From a virus: a stretch of DNA of 64,000 bases. This document shows positions 33,857-42,557 of the stretch, piece by piece. The DNA lies in IMG/VR virus record IMGVR_UViG_3300031857_000005, positions 124,001-188,000 of that record, one strand, 5' to 3'. The position numbers and the translations under genes are program-made. Numbering within the stretch: position 1 is the stretch's first letter; the number at the start of each line of letters is the position of its first letter. The notes under the pieces were generated by a model. That model was not told where the DNA came from. It ran no database searches and worked only from the letters and a program-made list of their open reading frames with translations.

Positions 33857-34820
33857 AATAATCTAACCAATATTGAACCATCTCATCTAACATAGACTCA
33901 AAAGTGTATTTAGGGTTCCACCCAAGTTTATTTCTTAGTTTAGAAGAATCTCCTTTTAAATCATGTAATTCTTCAGGTCTAAAATGTTTTTCATCAACAA
34001 CAACATAATCTCTAAAATCTAAATTTAATTTAGAAAAAGTATAATCACATAAATCCTTTACTGAGTGAGATATTCCTGTTGAACACACATAATCATCGGG
34101 ACTATCAGATTGTAACATCAACCACATTGCTTCAACATAATCTTTGGCGTGTCCCCAATCTCTGGTTGCATCAAGATTACCTAAATGTAAATTATCTTGT
34201 AAACCTAATTTAATTCTTACTGCTGCCTTTACGACTTTGTTAGTTACAAAATTTGTTCCTCTTCTTGGTGATTCGTGGTTGAACAGTATACCGTTCCATA
34301 TTTTCATTCCATAAGAGTTTCTGTAATTTCTACAAATATTGTATGAGAATACTTTTGCGCAACCGTATGGTGAAACTGGATTCATAGGGGTTATTTCTCG
34401 TTGATATCCATCCTCATCTATATTATTACCAAACATCTCAGAAGAAGATGCTTGATATATTTTTGAATGGGGGGATACCATTCTCACCGCTTCTAATAAA
34501 TTTAATGTACCTAATCCTGTTGCATTTGCGGTATATATTGGTTGATCAAAAGAAATTCTAACGTGAGATTGTGCAGCTAAATTATACACCTCATCAGGTT
34601 GTACTTTTTGTAAAACTCTAACTAATGATGCCATATCAGTTAGATCAGCATATTCTAAATTTATTTTATTTTCATCTCTTAAATTATTTATTCTTGATGA
34701 TTGTGTTTCAGAAACTGAATTTCTTTTTACTGTACCCCATACTTCATAACCTTTATTAACTAAAAGTTCTGCAAGATAAGATCCGTCCTGACCATTTATA
34801 CCTGTTATTAATGATTTCAT
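33846..34820 (-). CDS. gmd: GDP-mannose 4,6-dehydratase
   Basis: 324 residues. NADP site ITGINGQDGSYL (5-16), NLAAQSHVRISF, catalytic SSSEMFG (125-131) and YGCAK (Y152, K156), then FNHESPRRGTNFVT and LGNLDATRDWGHAKDYVEAM, all diagnostic for Gmd. It makes GDP-4-keto-6-deoxy-mannose, the substrate of the adjacent Fcl. The length is slightly below the bacterial average (about 370). GDP-mannose must come from the host. It starts 3 nt after the upstream methyltransferase gene. Confidence 0.96.
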   Translation of the reverse strand: MKSLITGINGQDGSYLAELLVNKGYEVWGTVKRNSVSETQSSRINNLRDENKINLEYADLTDMASLVRVLQKVQPDEVYNLAAQSHVRISFDQPIYTANATGLGTLNLLEAVRMVSPHSKIYQASSSEMFGNNIDEDGYQREITPMNPVSPYGCAKVFSYNICRNYRNSYGMKIWNGILFNHESPRRGTNFVTNKVVKAAVRIKLGLQDNLHLGNLDATRDWGHAKDYVEAMWLMLQSDSPDDYVCSTGISHSVKDLCDYTFSKLNLDFRDYVVVDEKHFRPEELHDLKGDSSKLRNKLGWNPKYTFESMLDEMVQYWLDYYGK

Positions 34821-34823
34821 TAT

Positions 34824-35762
34824 TTATATAGTATTTTTTATTTGTTTATAAAAATTTTCACTTATCAGTTTTGTTTTAGATCTATTACCAACCTTGAATG
34901 GTTCAATCTCATTTAAACTTTTTGGACAAGATAAAATAAACCCGTCAAATTGAAAACTTTCATTATCAAAGTCACATGAGCAAAGTATTTTGTAATTATT
35001 CTTTTCAAGAAATTCAACACAATCGTAATGTAATTTATTACTGTGAGTTGAAATAAAAAGGTATTTTATTTTTTGACTCTTAAGTAAATCTTCTATTTGA
35101 TGTAACATGACGTATTCTTCTCCCTGAATGTCAGAATGTAATAAATCAACTCCCTCAATGTTTTTAGATTTCAAATAATCATATAAATTTATACCTTCGT
35201 TGGATATGAATCCTTTAGTTATATCATATTCTAAATTATTTAGAATAAAATTTTTTATTCCTAAATCAATGTTACTTTGTATTGGTTCAATACAATATGA
35301 TTTTGAATTTTTAATTTCTTTCATGAACCATATTGAATACATTGACCAATAACTGCCAAGTTCCACCATTATTGAGTTTTCACCTAATACATTCAAAACC
35401 TTTTTGAATGCCCTTTCTTCTGATGGTTCATGAACACCTAAGTTGTAACGTAGAATATTAATGAAATTACCGTAGTATTCTGAGTGTATTTTTAATCCAT
35501 TATGTAGAGTTATCAAATCACCATCAATAAAACCAGCATCTTTATGTCTTTCTATAAAAAGGTTATTTGGATCCGATATGATATCTATAAATCGACCATC
35601 AAAATCGTCAGGGTTACCCAAACCCCCCTTTTCGTTGGTTTCAGTAGTTTTTAAAACTTCAAAAATTTTATCATCATAATATTTGTCACCATAGTTGTTT
35701 TCTAAATTATCGTAACCAAAATTAAATAAATAATCTTTTATTTCTTTATGTGGATTAATCAT
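34824..35762 (-). CDS. FkbM-family methyltransferase
   Basis: 312 residues. SAM-binding region IMVELGSYWSMYSIWFMKEI and, further on, SYCIEPIQSNIDLGIKNF, then LLHSDIQGEEYVML, the DIxGxE signature of FkbM O-methyltransferases, which act on sugar hydroxyls in many glycan clusters. The N-terminal 100 residues are extra compared with the minimal family. It overlaps the next FkbM gene by 4 nt. It is one of four such enzymes in the island. Confidence 0.85.
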   Translation of the reverse strand: MINPHKEIKDYLFNFGYDNLENNYGDKYYDDKIFEVLKTTETNEKGGLGNPDDFDGRFIDIISDPNNLFIERHKDAGFIDGDLITLHNGLKIHSEYYGNFINILRYNLGVHEPSEERAFKKVLNVLGENSIMVELGSYWSMYSIWFMKEIKNSKSYCIEPIQSNIDLGIKNFILNNLEYDITKGFISNEGINLYDYLKSKNIEGVDLLHSDIQGEEYVMLHQIEDLLKSQKIKYLFISTHSNKLHYDCVEFLEKNNYKILCSCDFDNESFQFDGFILSCPKSLNEIEPFKVGNRSKTKLISENFYKQIKNTI

Positions 35763-36388
35763 TTGTGTAGTATTATGTTTACATTATTCTCAAAAAGAAC
35801 TTTGTTTATATTATGACTACCACAATAGTCTATGATTTCATTTTTAATTATGTTATTATGTTCTAAAACTAATAATTCTACCCCCATATTGGTTAAATCT
35901 AATTGTCTTAGAATATCTAAATCAACCCCTTCAATATCAATACTTACAAAATCAAATTTTTTATAAGGTACCGACGTTAAAACGGTATCAATTGTATCAC
36001 ATTCAATTTCAAACTCAGAAAAACTACCCCATGATGATGTTCTTTCATAACTTGATAAATCGATTGTAGATAACAAGTCCATATTATCTCCCGCGGTTGG
36101 GTTATGATGAAAGGTGTTATGATAAAAAGTGGTTTTAAGTTTTTCCTTTGATAGGCATTTTTCCACACATACAACTTTGTTTGAGTTTTCATACAAAGTT
36201 TTTAATTTTTTAAATGTCAGTGGAGACGCTTCAACTAAAACCCCTCCCCATCCATTTTCAATAAGTAATCTTGAGTTACTAAAAGTAATTCCGTCATTAG
36301 CCCCAAGATCTAGTAAATTACCTATTTTACCGTTAAAATAGTCAAACACTATTAAATCCTCCCTGTATTGGGAATATGTTTTTTTCAT
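35759..36388 (-). CDS. FkbM-family methyltransferase
   Basis: 209 residues, a compact FkbM enzyme: NLLDLGANDGITFSNSRLL (SAM motif I), GVLVEASPLTFKKLK, and FVSIDIEGVDLDILRQL (DIEG motif). It begins SQYREDLIVFDYF, common in bacterial and viral homologs. Overlaps the downstream methyltransferase by 4 nt, so they are translated together. Probable sugar O-methylation; target unknown. Confidence 0.88.
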   Translation of the reverse strand: MKKTYSQYREDLIVFDYFNGKIGNLLDLGANDGITFSNSRLLIENGWGGVLVEASPLTFKKLKTLYENSNKVVCVEKCLSKEKLKTTFYHNTFHHNPTAGDNMDLLSTIDLSSYERTSSWGSFSEFEIECDTIDTVLTSVPYKKFDFVSIDIEGVDLDILRQLDLTNMGVELLVLEHNNIIKNEIIDYCGSHNINKVLFENNVNIILHK

Positions 36389-36397
36389 ATATTAATT

Positions 36398-37009
36398 TTA
36401 AATTAAAAATTGTTTATTTTTGAAAATTAAATTTGACCACTTTTCATCTTCTTTGATATGATGACTTAGTTCAAAATTATTTGATTCAAAAAAATCTATA
36501 ATTTTATAACATTTAGCCTCGTTTTCATACAAACTTTGTTCATCTTTGGTTGAAAAGCATTCTAGTTGTATTGATTTGAAATTTTTAATGTAATTACCCA
36601 ATGATTCTACTACGTCTAAGTCACTTCCTTGTGTGTCAATTTTTAAAAAACTTATTACTTTATCTGACAAATTGTTTTCTATTAAAAATGTAGATAGTTT
36701 AGATACTTTTACGTTAATAACATTCATTAGTTGTAACCGTACTTTTTTATCCCATTTATCTTTATAATCGGTAAATGGTTTTAACGAGCTAGTATAGTGG
36801 GGTTCATTAACATAAAACTCCGACATACCGTCATTGTTGTTTATTGCGTAATTAAAAACCTTTATGTTTTTGTGGTTTAATTCTAAAGATTTTAATTTTT
36901 CATATAAATGTGGTACAGGCTCAAAGGCAAAAATCATATTGTTTTCATCATCTAAATATTGACTTAAAAATGATCCTTCATTTGCCCCAACGTCTATTAT
37001 AATATTCAT
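36398..37009 (-). CDS. FkbM-family methyltransferase
   Basis: 203 residues: NIIIDVGANEGSFLSQYL (motif I), MIFAFEPVPHLYEKLKSL, then FLKIDTQGSDLDVVESLG, with the DTQG variant of the family signature. Overlaps the upstream glycosyltransferase by 4 nt. Third of three methyltransferases in a row, which differ enough to suggest different target hydroxyls rather than recent duplication. Confidence 0.88.
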   Translation of the reverse strand: MNIIIDVGANEGSFLSQYLDDENNMIFAFEPVPHLYEKLKSLELNHKNIKVFNYAINNNDGMSEFYVNEPHYTSSLKPFTDYKDKWDKKVRLQLMNVINVKVSKLSTFLIENNLSDKVISFLKIDTQGSDLDVVESLGNYIKNFKSIQLECFSTKDEQSLYENEAKCYKIIDFFESNNFELSHHIKEDEKWSNLIFKNKQFLI

Positions 37010-37782
37010 TTTTTTAAAATTTTTATTTCGTTATTTTCAAATTTTGTGTAATACATACAATTTTTTATGTTTGATAAATTACCATTAATTAATGAGTCGT
37101 TTATTTTTTGTTCATTTTGCCAATATGATGTTTCATATATGTCTGAAAATTTTTTATCAGTATTTGGTCCATAGTTATGTCTGTGATGTATGCAAAAAAT
37201 TGTTTCGGTACAGTCAATTGCTGTGTGTTCTTTTATTGCTTTATTCATTAAAAAATTATCAAACCTCATTCTTGCAATAAAAAATTTTGGAACATCTAAA
37301 AATACGTGCTTTTTAAAAATAAAATAATCTATAGCCCACTCACCATGAACACTTAAATTTTCAAATAAATTAAAATTAGGGATAGTATCTAATAAGGTGT
37401 AGTTGTGCCAATCATATTTTTGACCAACAAGAACAAAATCATTGATAGACTTGTTAACGGTATTTATAGTGTTTAATAAGGTTTCATCAAACATAACATC
37501 AGAATTAACCCAAACAATAACATCACTATTTTCCGCATGTTCAGAAGCAATATTTTTCATACTAACCCATGTAGGTATATCACTATAGCTCGAGTGATCA
37601 TAATCGGAAACAACCTCAACATCCAAATCTTCACACATATCAATCACTGATTGGTTTTTGTTAAAAACAAGAATTTTTTTATCAATAGGTAATCTTGACC
37701 AACTACGAATTGAGTTTTTTTGCATAATAGTTATATCTTCATTATTTAATGGTTTACAAGATGTAATAAAAATTAATTTCAT
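37006..37782 (-). CDS. GT-A-like glycosyltransferase
   Basis: 258 residues. It opens KLIFITSCKPLNNEDI and carries SDVIVWVNSDVMFDETLL, the NSD segment in the DxD metal site position, then GEWAIDYFIFKKHVFLDVP and a final CIHHRHNYG, the pattern of viral and bacterial GT-A proteins. Donor and acceptor are unknown. It overlaps its neighbours by 1 and 4 nt. Confidence 0.72.
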   Translation of the reverse strand: MKLIFITSCKPLNNEDITIMQKNSIRSWSRLPIDKKILVFNKNQSVIDMCEDLDVEVVSDYDHSSYSDIPTWVSMKNIASEHAENSDVIVWVNSDVMFDETLLNTINTVNKSINDFVLVGQKYDWHNYTLLDTIPNFNLFENLSVHGEWAIDYFIFKKHVFLDVPKFFIARMRFDNFLMNKAIKEHTAIDCTETIFCIHHRHNYGPNTDKKFSDIYETSYWQNEQKINDSLINGNLSNIKNCMYYTKFENNEIKILKK

Positions 37783-38558
37783 TAGATGTTTTTAAGTATT
37801 TTATCTTTCCAATAATCATAATCAATAATATCTAAATTGTAATTATTAGAAATGATTTCATTATATTTTTTATCAATTAAATCGTAATCTAATAAATCTT
37901 CTATTTTATCTAAAATAATAATTGGTAAAGTTTCGTAAAGTTTATAAATTCCGTAATTATTAACCTTTACTGTTATAGGGATTCTATTGGAATACAATAC
38001 TTCCCATAATCTATGGGTATCTACTCCGTTACCTACGGGACATAATATCATTTTATAATCAAGCATCCTATTAAAAAAATCATGTAAGGACAGATTACTT
38101 TCCTCCCAATCTATATGTGGACATCCGATTGAAATATTTTTGTATTTTATTCTTTCTGTATAATTTGTATGAATGTTAAAATTAGAATAAATAAATTTTT
38201 CAGGTTCTTTATTTTTTATGTTGTTTAACAGGTTCTCTTTTTCTTGAACCCTTTCAAAATACCCAATACCATGATTGTATCTTAATGATTCTAATTTATT
38301 TTCTATTCCCATAGGAATAGGAATGACTAAATCTGAATTTGACAATGCGTTTTGTGCGTACCATTTTTTAATATTTGAAGGTACATGGGAAACATGATAG
38401 TCGGTTATTGGGTAGTCAGAATTACCTGTGATTAAAATTACATCAGAATCAAGATTTTTTATTGTATTAAATTCCTCAAATAAAAAATCTGTTTTACAAA
38501 AAATTATTTTATTACCATCATGAAGATTAGTGAATTTATTTAATTGTATGAAATTCAT
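37782..38558 (-). CDS. Exostosin-like glycosyltransferase (GT-B)
   Basis: 258 residues. The C-terminal half has MILCPVGNGVDTHRLWEVLY followed by SNRIPITVKV, the donor-binding motif of exostosin-like and related glycosyltransferases (GNGxDTHRxWE). An upstream segment, IYSNFNIHTNYTERIKYKN, is also typical. It abuts the next glycosyltransferase by 1 nt. The sugar cannot be inferred. Small for the family, but the core motif is intact. Confidence 0.78.
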   Translation of the reverse strand: MNFIQLNKFTNLHDGNKIIFCKTDFLFEEFNTIKNLDSDVILITGNSDYPITDYHVSHVPSNIKKWYAQNALSNSDLVIPIPMGIENKLESLRYNHGIGYFERVQEKENLLNNIKNKEPEKFIYSNFNIHTNYTERIKYKNISIGCPHIDWEESNLSLHDFFNRMLDYKMILCPVGNGVDTHRLWEVLYSNRIPITVKVNNYGIYKLYETLPIIILDKIEDLLDYDLIDKKYNEIISNNYNLDIIDYDYWKDKILKNI

Positions 38559-38562
38559 AATT

Positions 38563-38634
38563 TTATTTTTTAATGGTATTCATCAACAATTTTCCTTTTT
38601 CTGTTAATTCTATCATTTGTCTTTGTACTGTCAT
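38563..38634 (-). CDS. Possible 23-residue peptide or gene remnant
   Basis: An ORF MTVQRQMIELTEKGKLLMNT plus three residues starts with an ATGA overlap with the upstream glycosyltransferase stop, the same coupling seen between real genes here. It fills the only sizeable gap in this part of the island. It could be a small gene or the leftover end of a deleted one. Nothing else supports it. Confidence 0.3.
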   Translation of the reverse strand: MTVQRQMIELTEKGKLLMNTIKK

Positions 38635-39311
38635 ATTAAATTGGTTTTTTTAAGTAATTCCATTTCATCAACGTTTATTTGTTGTATGAAAAAATTTTTA
38701 TCTTCTATATTAAAAGGTCTTTTTCTACCATATCCAAAATCAAATTCTTTTATATCATTAGGATATTTTTCATATAAAAAATGATGTTTTAGTTCTGTTA
38801 ATAAATCATAATCGGCACTTGGGATATTAAGCCATTCAATAACAAATGTTAAAATAAAATCATGTTTTACAATAAAAAAACTTTGTTCTACCCAATCACT
38901 ATGTAAAATACTCATTAAAGATTTACATTGTTTATTTTCCAATTGTTCATAAACATTATTTATATCACCAAAAAAAAGACAATCTTGTTCTTTATAAATA
39001 AAATCACAATTGTTATTATAACAAATTAATAATCCTATTAAAATTGAGAGGCTCCACCCACTGAGGTGAAATTTTTTTGTTTTAATTAAATCACCAATGT
39101 GTCCTAAATTGTGTTCTAAATTAATAAATTCCGTGTTATCATATTTTTCCTTCTCAAAGTTTCCGTCAATATTAATCACATAAATTTTATTATTTGTGAA
39201 TTTTCTGGTATTTTTATACCATATATCAAAAAATTTATCTTTGTCAAATCCTGAATACATTTTGTTATTACCCTGAAAATATCCGGTAATAATATTAAAA
39301 TTATTATTCAT
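38631..39311 (-). CDS. Probable GT-A glycosyltransferase
   Basis: 226 residues: NFNIITGYFQGNNKMY, KIYVINIDGNFEKEKYD, and NNNCDFIYKEQDCLFFGDIN, an acidic EQDC in the place of a DxD motif. The C-terminus has KEFDFGYGRKRPFNIEDKNF. Overlaps the next gene by 4 nt. The layout matches phage and viral GT-A proteins, but the metal motif is unusual, so the enzymatic call is tentative. Confidence 0.6.
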   Translation of the reverse strand: MNNNFNIITGYFQGNNKMYSGFDKDKFFDIWYKNTRKFTNNKIYVINIDGNFEKEKYDNTEFINLEHNLGHIGDLIKTKKFHLSGWSLSILIGLLICYNNNCDFIYKEQDCLFFGDINNVYEQLENKQCKSLMSILHSDWVEQSFFIVKHDFILTFVIEWLNIPSADYDLLTELKHHFLYEKYPNDIKEFDFGYGRKRPFNIEDKNFFIQQINVDEMELLKKTNLI

Positions 39312-39997
39312 ATTATTGTAAAATTTAATTTGGATTGTGATTTTGTTGTACTATCTTTAATTTTATTATTTTTAAGGTTTATATGGTAAAATAAATTACT
39401 ATTCCTTAATTGTAATGAATCAAATAATAATTTAAAAGAACTATCTATAAAATGTGATTCACAACTTTTTTCCATTAAATAACAATAATCAAAAATATTA
39501 TTAGATAAACCTTTTTTTGGTGATATTATTGGTAAGTCTTTGTTTATTATTTTCCCTTTATTAATTTCAAAATTTCTATCCAAATCGTCGTGTAAAAAAA
39601 CATAGTTATTCTCCTTAACTTGATATAAATCAAATAATTTTTTTTCTGATTCTATATCACGATTTACAAAAAATTTGTCCCATCTATAATCAAATGGTAA
39701 ATTATTTTGAAGATAAAAACTGTCATCAAATTCTTTAGAATTAGGGTGTCTGTAAAATCCTGCAATTATTAATTCATTTTTATTTATATTATTTTCATTA
39801 ATATAATTTTGAACAAAATCGTCGTCCCCAATTAAAAATGATAAATTATTTAAATCACGATACATAAATGATACACTATCTAAATTATGTGATTTGACAA
39901 ACATTATATATTCTTCATTAGGGTTAATTAAAGAACGAACTAAACCATTACAAATTATGTGATCACCTAAACCTAAATGATGATAGATATATTTCAT
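39308..39997 (-). CDS. Possible GT-B-like sugar-transfer protein
   Basis: 229 residues beginning MKYIYHHLGLGDHIICNGLV, a Gly-rich loop seen at the start of heptosyltransferase-like GT-B proteins in phages. The middle has IIAGFYRHPNSKEFDDSFYL and YVFLHDDLDRNFEINKGK, and the C-terminus CESHFIDSSFKLLFDS resembles the donor-site end of that fold. Length is short for a full GT-B enzyme. Family level call only. Confidence 0.55.
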   Translation of the reverse strand: MKYIYHHLGLGDHIICNGLVRSLINPNEEYIMFVKSHNLDSVSFMYRDLNNLSFLIGDDDFVQNYINENNINKNELIIAGFYRHPNSKEFDDSFYLQNNLPFDYRWDKFFVNRDIESEKKLFDLYQVKENNYVFLHDDLDRNFEINKGKIINKDLPIISPKKGLSNNIFDYCYLMEKSCESHFIDSSFKLLFDSLQLRNSNLFYHINLKNNKIKDSTTKSQSKLNFTII

Positions 39998-40003
39998 GAA
40001 CTT

Positions 40004-40627
40004 TTAATTACAAAAATTATTTAATTCATTCATCTCATTAAAATTTTTTATATGATGAAATGTTATATTATTTTTTATTTCATTTTGATTAATGTTATAT
40101 GATAATGGGGGTTCAGAATGAAACATCTCATCTGTTTTCATTTTTATACCACACTCAATTAAATTTAAACCTAATGTTACATCGGCAAACATCGTATTTT
40201 TATGATGTATTTTTTCACAAAGAACATTTAATACTTCTCTATGTAACAATACCCCACCGCCCCCTGAATGATAAAACAAATCTTTCATTTTAGGCCAACA
40301 ATTAATTAAAAATCCGTACGCTGATTTAGTATCACAACCCACAACAAATTCTTCTAATTTTTTTGTGTTTACAAATGTATCATCATCACAGAAAAAAAAC
40401 CATTCCTTATCTAAAAAATTATTTTTTAGATATTTAAAAATGTTTATATGTTTCTCTTCTAAACTCCAATAGTCGGATTTATCAGTGACTTTAATGGTTT
40501 TTTCATCTTTACCATCATCATCTGAGTAAAAAAATAAATCCTGATTTTTTCCCCATGTTTCAGAAACATTTCTTTGTCTATCCAAGTATATTTTACTTGT
40601 CATTACAAAATAAGTAATTTTTTTCAT
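40004..40627 (-). CDS. Fringe/GT31-like glycosyltransferase
   Basis: 207 residues. The metal site FFFCDDDTFVNTKKLEEF is the DDD of Fringe and core-1 galactosyltransferase-like enzymes. SGGGGVLLHREVLNVL and ADVTLGLNLIECG are the matching acceptor/catalytic motifs, and RNVSETWGK near the start is also typical. GT31/Fringe enzymes are best known from animals, where they add beta-1,3-linked GlcNAc or Gal, in Fringe's case onto fucose. A phage copy next to a GDP-fucose pathway is therefore suggestive, though the linkage is not proven. Confidence 0.82.
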   Translation of the reverse strand: MKKITYFVMTSKIYLDRQRNVSETWGKNQDLFFYSDDDGKDEKTIKVTDKSDYWSLEEKHINIFKYLKNNFLDKEWFFFCDDDTFVNTKKLEEFVVGCDTKSAYGFLINCWPKMKDLFYHSGGGGVLLHREVLNVLCEKIHHKNTMFADVTLGLNLIECGIKMKTDEMFHSEPPLSYNINQNEIKNNITFHHIKNFNEMNELNNFCN

Positions 40628-40633
40628 ATTAAA

Positions 40634-41218
40634 TTAAAACCATTGATGTAGATTAATTCCTAAAGAAGTGATTTGATTTACTAATTCATTTTTAGTTTGT
40701 TCATTTTCTTTTGGCATAAATCTTTCGTGAAACTCAACATAAAGTTCATTAATTTTTTTTATAGAACCTTTCTCCAGTAAGTCTCTAAGAACTGCAAATT
40801 CACTCCCCTCAATATCCATTTTACAAACAATATAATCATCATCATTATACTGTTGGAGAAAGTTACTTAATGAAATTGATTCTACCTCAACCTTTGTTTC
40901 ATATCCTGGATGAATAAATCCAATATTGTCAATTGACGACCCCCAACCATCAACATCTGATTGTCCATCGTGAGGTGAACCTGAACGACTTTTTCTGTGG
41001 TTTTCTTGGTTAAAAAATACTGTTCCATCCTCAATCCACACCGCTTTTTGATGTGGTGTAACATTGTACGGAATTTGTTTTATTCTTTCAATAATGTTAC
41101 AAGCTGGATTAGCTTCAAATGTGTGAATTTCAAAATCTTCAGTTACAATTTTTTTACCTATAAAATCTTTTAACCCCTCACATAAATGTGTTCCGCAATC
41201 TAAAAATACTTTTTTCAT
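40634..41218 (-). CDS. FkbM-family methyltransferase
   Basis: 194 residues: KKVFLDCGTHLCEGLKDFI (motif I), IHTFEANPACNIIERIKQ, and IVCKMDIEGSEFAVLRDLL (DIEG signature). The middle has a Ser/Gly/His-rich loop, RKSRSGSPHDGQSDVDGWGS. Fourth FkbM methyltransferase of the island. A pentanucleotide repeat abuts its start codon. Confidence 0.88.
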   Translation of the reverse strand: MKKVFLDCGTHLCEGLKDFIGKKIVTEDFEIHTFEANPACNIIERIKQIPYNVTPHQKAVWIEDGTVFFNQENHRKSRSGSPHDGQSDVDGWGSSIDNIGFIHPGYETKVEVESISLSNFLQQYNDDDYIVCKMDIEGSEFAVLRDLLEKGSIKKINELYVEFHERFMPKENEQTKNELVNQITSLGINLHQWF

Positions 41219-41241
41219 ATTTTATTTTATTTTATTTTATT
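41219..41241. repeat. Pentanucleotide tandem repeat abutting a start codon
   Basis: Four copies of TTTTA on the plus strand, reading TAAAA on the complement, end 1 nt before the ATG of the FkbM gene at 41218. Changes in copy number would move the upstream translation region, as in phase-variable loci, but no variation is shown. Confidence 0.6.
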
Positions 41242-41250
41242 TAATATTAT

Positions 41251-41898
41251 CTACACTAATTTTGAGTGTTCTGGATAAATCATATCATCGTTCTCATTAA
41301 ATGCTTGACCAACAAATCTATTATTTTCTCTTTTAGATGGAAATGGTTTATTATTAAAAAACTCATCATGAACCACACAATTATCTTTAATTAACGGGTA
41401 AATAATATCTTTAAGAAAAAATTGATCTACTTGCCAAAAATTACCCTTAACATACTCATCAATTTTTGTTTTCATATTATGTATTGTTCCTTTTTTTGAT
41501 CCCCACATTCCACCAAGTATTTCTATGTTATGATACGGGTGATCTTTCATAATATGAAATCCTTTATCAGACTCTAACCATTCATCAACGGCATTTTTTT
41601 CTCTTTCATTTAATCTTGAGTCACAATCTCTAACAATTACAACATCAACATCATCTTCACTTGATGGGTAAAACCTCCAGAACATTCCTGTCCAATCACC
41701 ATCAGTGTCCATTAAAATAATTTCGGTGTTATCAAAACTATTTAATTTTTCTATAATTTCTGTCGGAACACTTTTTCCAACATAATATCTACATATCCAA
41801 TCAGGATAAATAGTTTTAGCAAGTTCAGAATTTTTAATCGCACCAATATTATATATTGGATTTGTTCCCCATAAACTAAAAGATATTATTTTTTTCAT
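41251..41898 (-). CDS. Phage/viral GT-like protein (WRF-RDxDSR family)
   Basis: 215 residues: ISFSLWGTNPIYNIGAI, MFWRFYPSSEDDVDVVIVRD, CDSRLNEREKNAVDEWLE, FHIMKDHPYHN and EILGGMWGSKKG. I know this combination from marine phages and large viruses, where it is annotated as a GT-A-like protein; RDCDSR is the likely metal site (D-x-D). Overlaps the next gene by 4 nt. Sugar and acceptor unknown. Confidence 0.7.
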   Translation of the reverse strand: MKKIISFSLWGTNPIYNIGAIKNSELAKTIYPDWICRYYVGKSVPTEIIEKLNSFDNTEIILMDTDGDWTGMFWRFYPSSEDDVDVVIVRDCDSRLNEREKNAVDEWLESDKGFHIMKDHPYHNIEILGGMWGSKKGTIHNMKTKIDEYVKGNFWQVDQFFLKDIIYPLIKDNCVVHDEFFNNKPFPSKRENNRFVGQAFNENDDMIYPEHSKLV

Positions 41899-42557
41899 AA
41901 ACCAAAATTTTTTTCTTTTCGTTTAATATAAACATTTCTATCAATAGTGTCAAACTTTACATTATCAATATGAACAAAATCTCTTTTACCAAATCCAGCG
42001 TCAGGATGTTCATGTCTAATAATTATATCATTAAAATATGTTTGTTTGTTTAATAAGTTTGCAACATCCATAAATTCATTATCCGCCCATAACGATGTGT
42101 AGTCAGGATGATAAATATAATTAAATCTTTCGTAATATTTTTTACCTAAGATACATAAAGTATTCAACCTATTACCTTGATTTCCATCGTTAAACCATAA
42201 AACCCCGTCAGTGTTAGGATATAGTTCAGTCATTTTATTTCTGATTATATTATCATACCCTTTAACTTTTGGTATCATGTCATCAGAGGCAATTAAAATA
42301 ATATCCCAATCACCAATTGTTATATCTCTATTAACCGCATTTATTTTATTTTTACTAAAACCAAGATTGTACTTTAAATTTTTATAAGTTTTTAATTTTT
42401 CTAAAACATTATGATTGTTCATAGACTCGTCGTCTGTATCTATTGTAATTTGAAACTCAACATTATCAATGTTTTCCGCTAATTGGTAATATATGTCTAA
42501 AACGTTAAAAAATTTATCTCTCCTACCTCTTGTTGGGAATTTAATTAGTATTTTCAT
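41895..42557 (-). CDS. GT-A-like glycosyltransferase
   Basis: 220 residues: ILIKFPTRGRRDKFFNVLDI, VEFQITIDTDDESMNNHNVL, and DWDIILIASDDMIPKVKGYD, with SDD as the metal site. The C-terminus HEHPDAGFGKRDFVH and VKFDTIDRNVY is shared with other phage GT2-like proteins. Its end overlaps the next gene by 17 nt. Tentatively a family 2-type transferase. Confidence 0.7.
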   Translation of the reverse strand: MKILIKFPTRGRRDKFFNVLDIYYQLAENIDNVEFQITIDTDDESMNNHNVLEKLKTYKNLKYNLGFSKNKINAVNRDITIGDWDIILIASDDMIPKVKGYDNIIRNKMTELYPNTDGVLWFNDGNQGNRLNTLCILGKKYYERFNYIYHPDYTSLWADNEFMDVANLLNKQTYFNDIIIRHEHPDAGFGKRDFVHIDNVKFDTIDRNVYIKRKEKNFGL

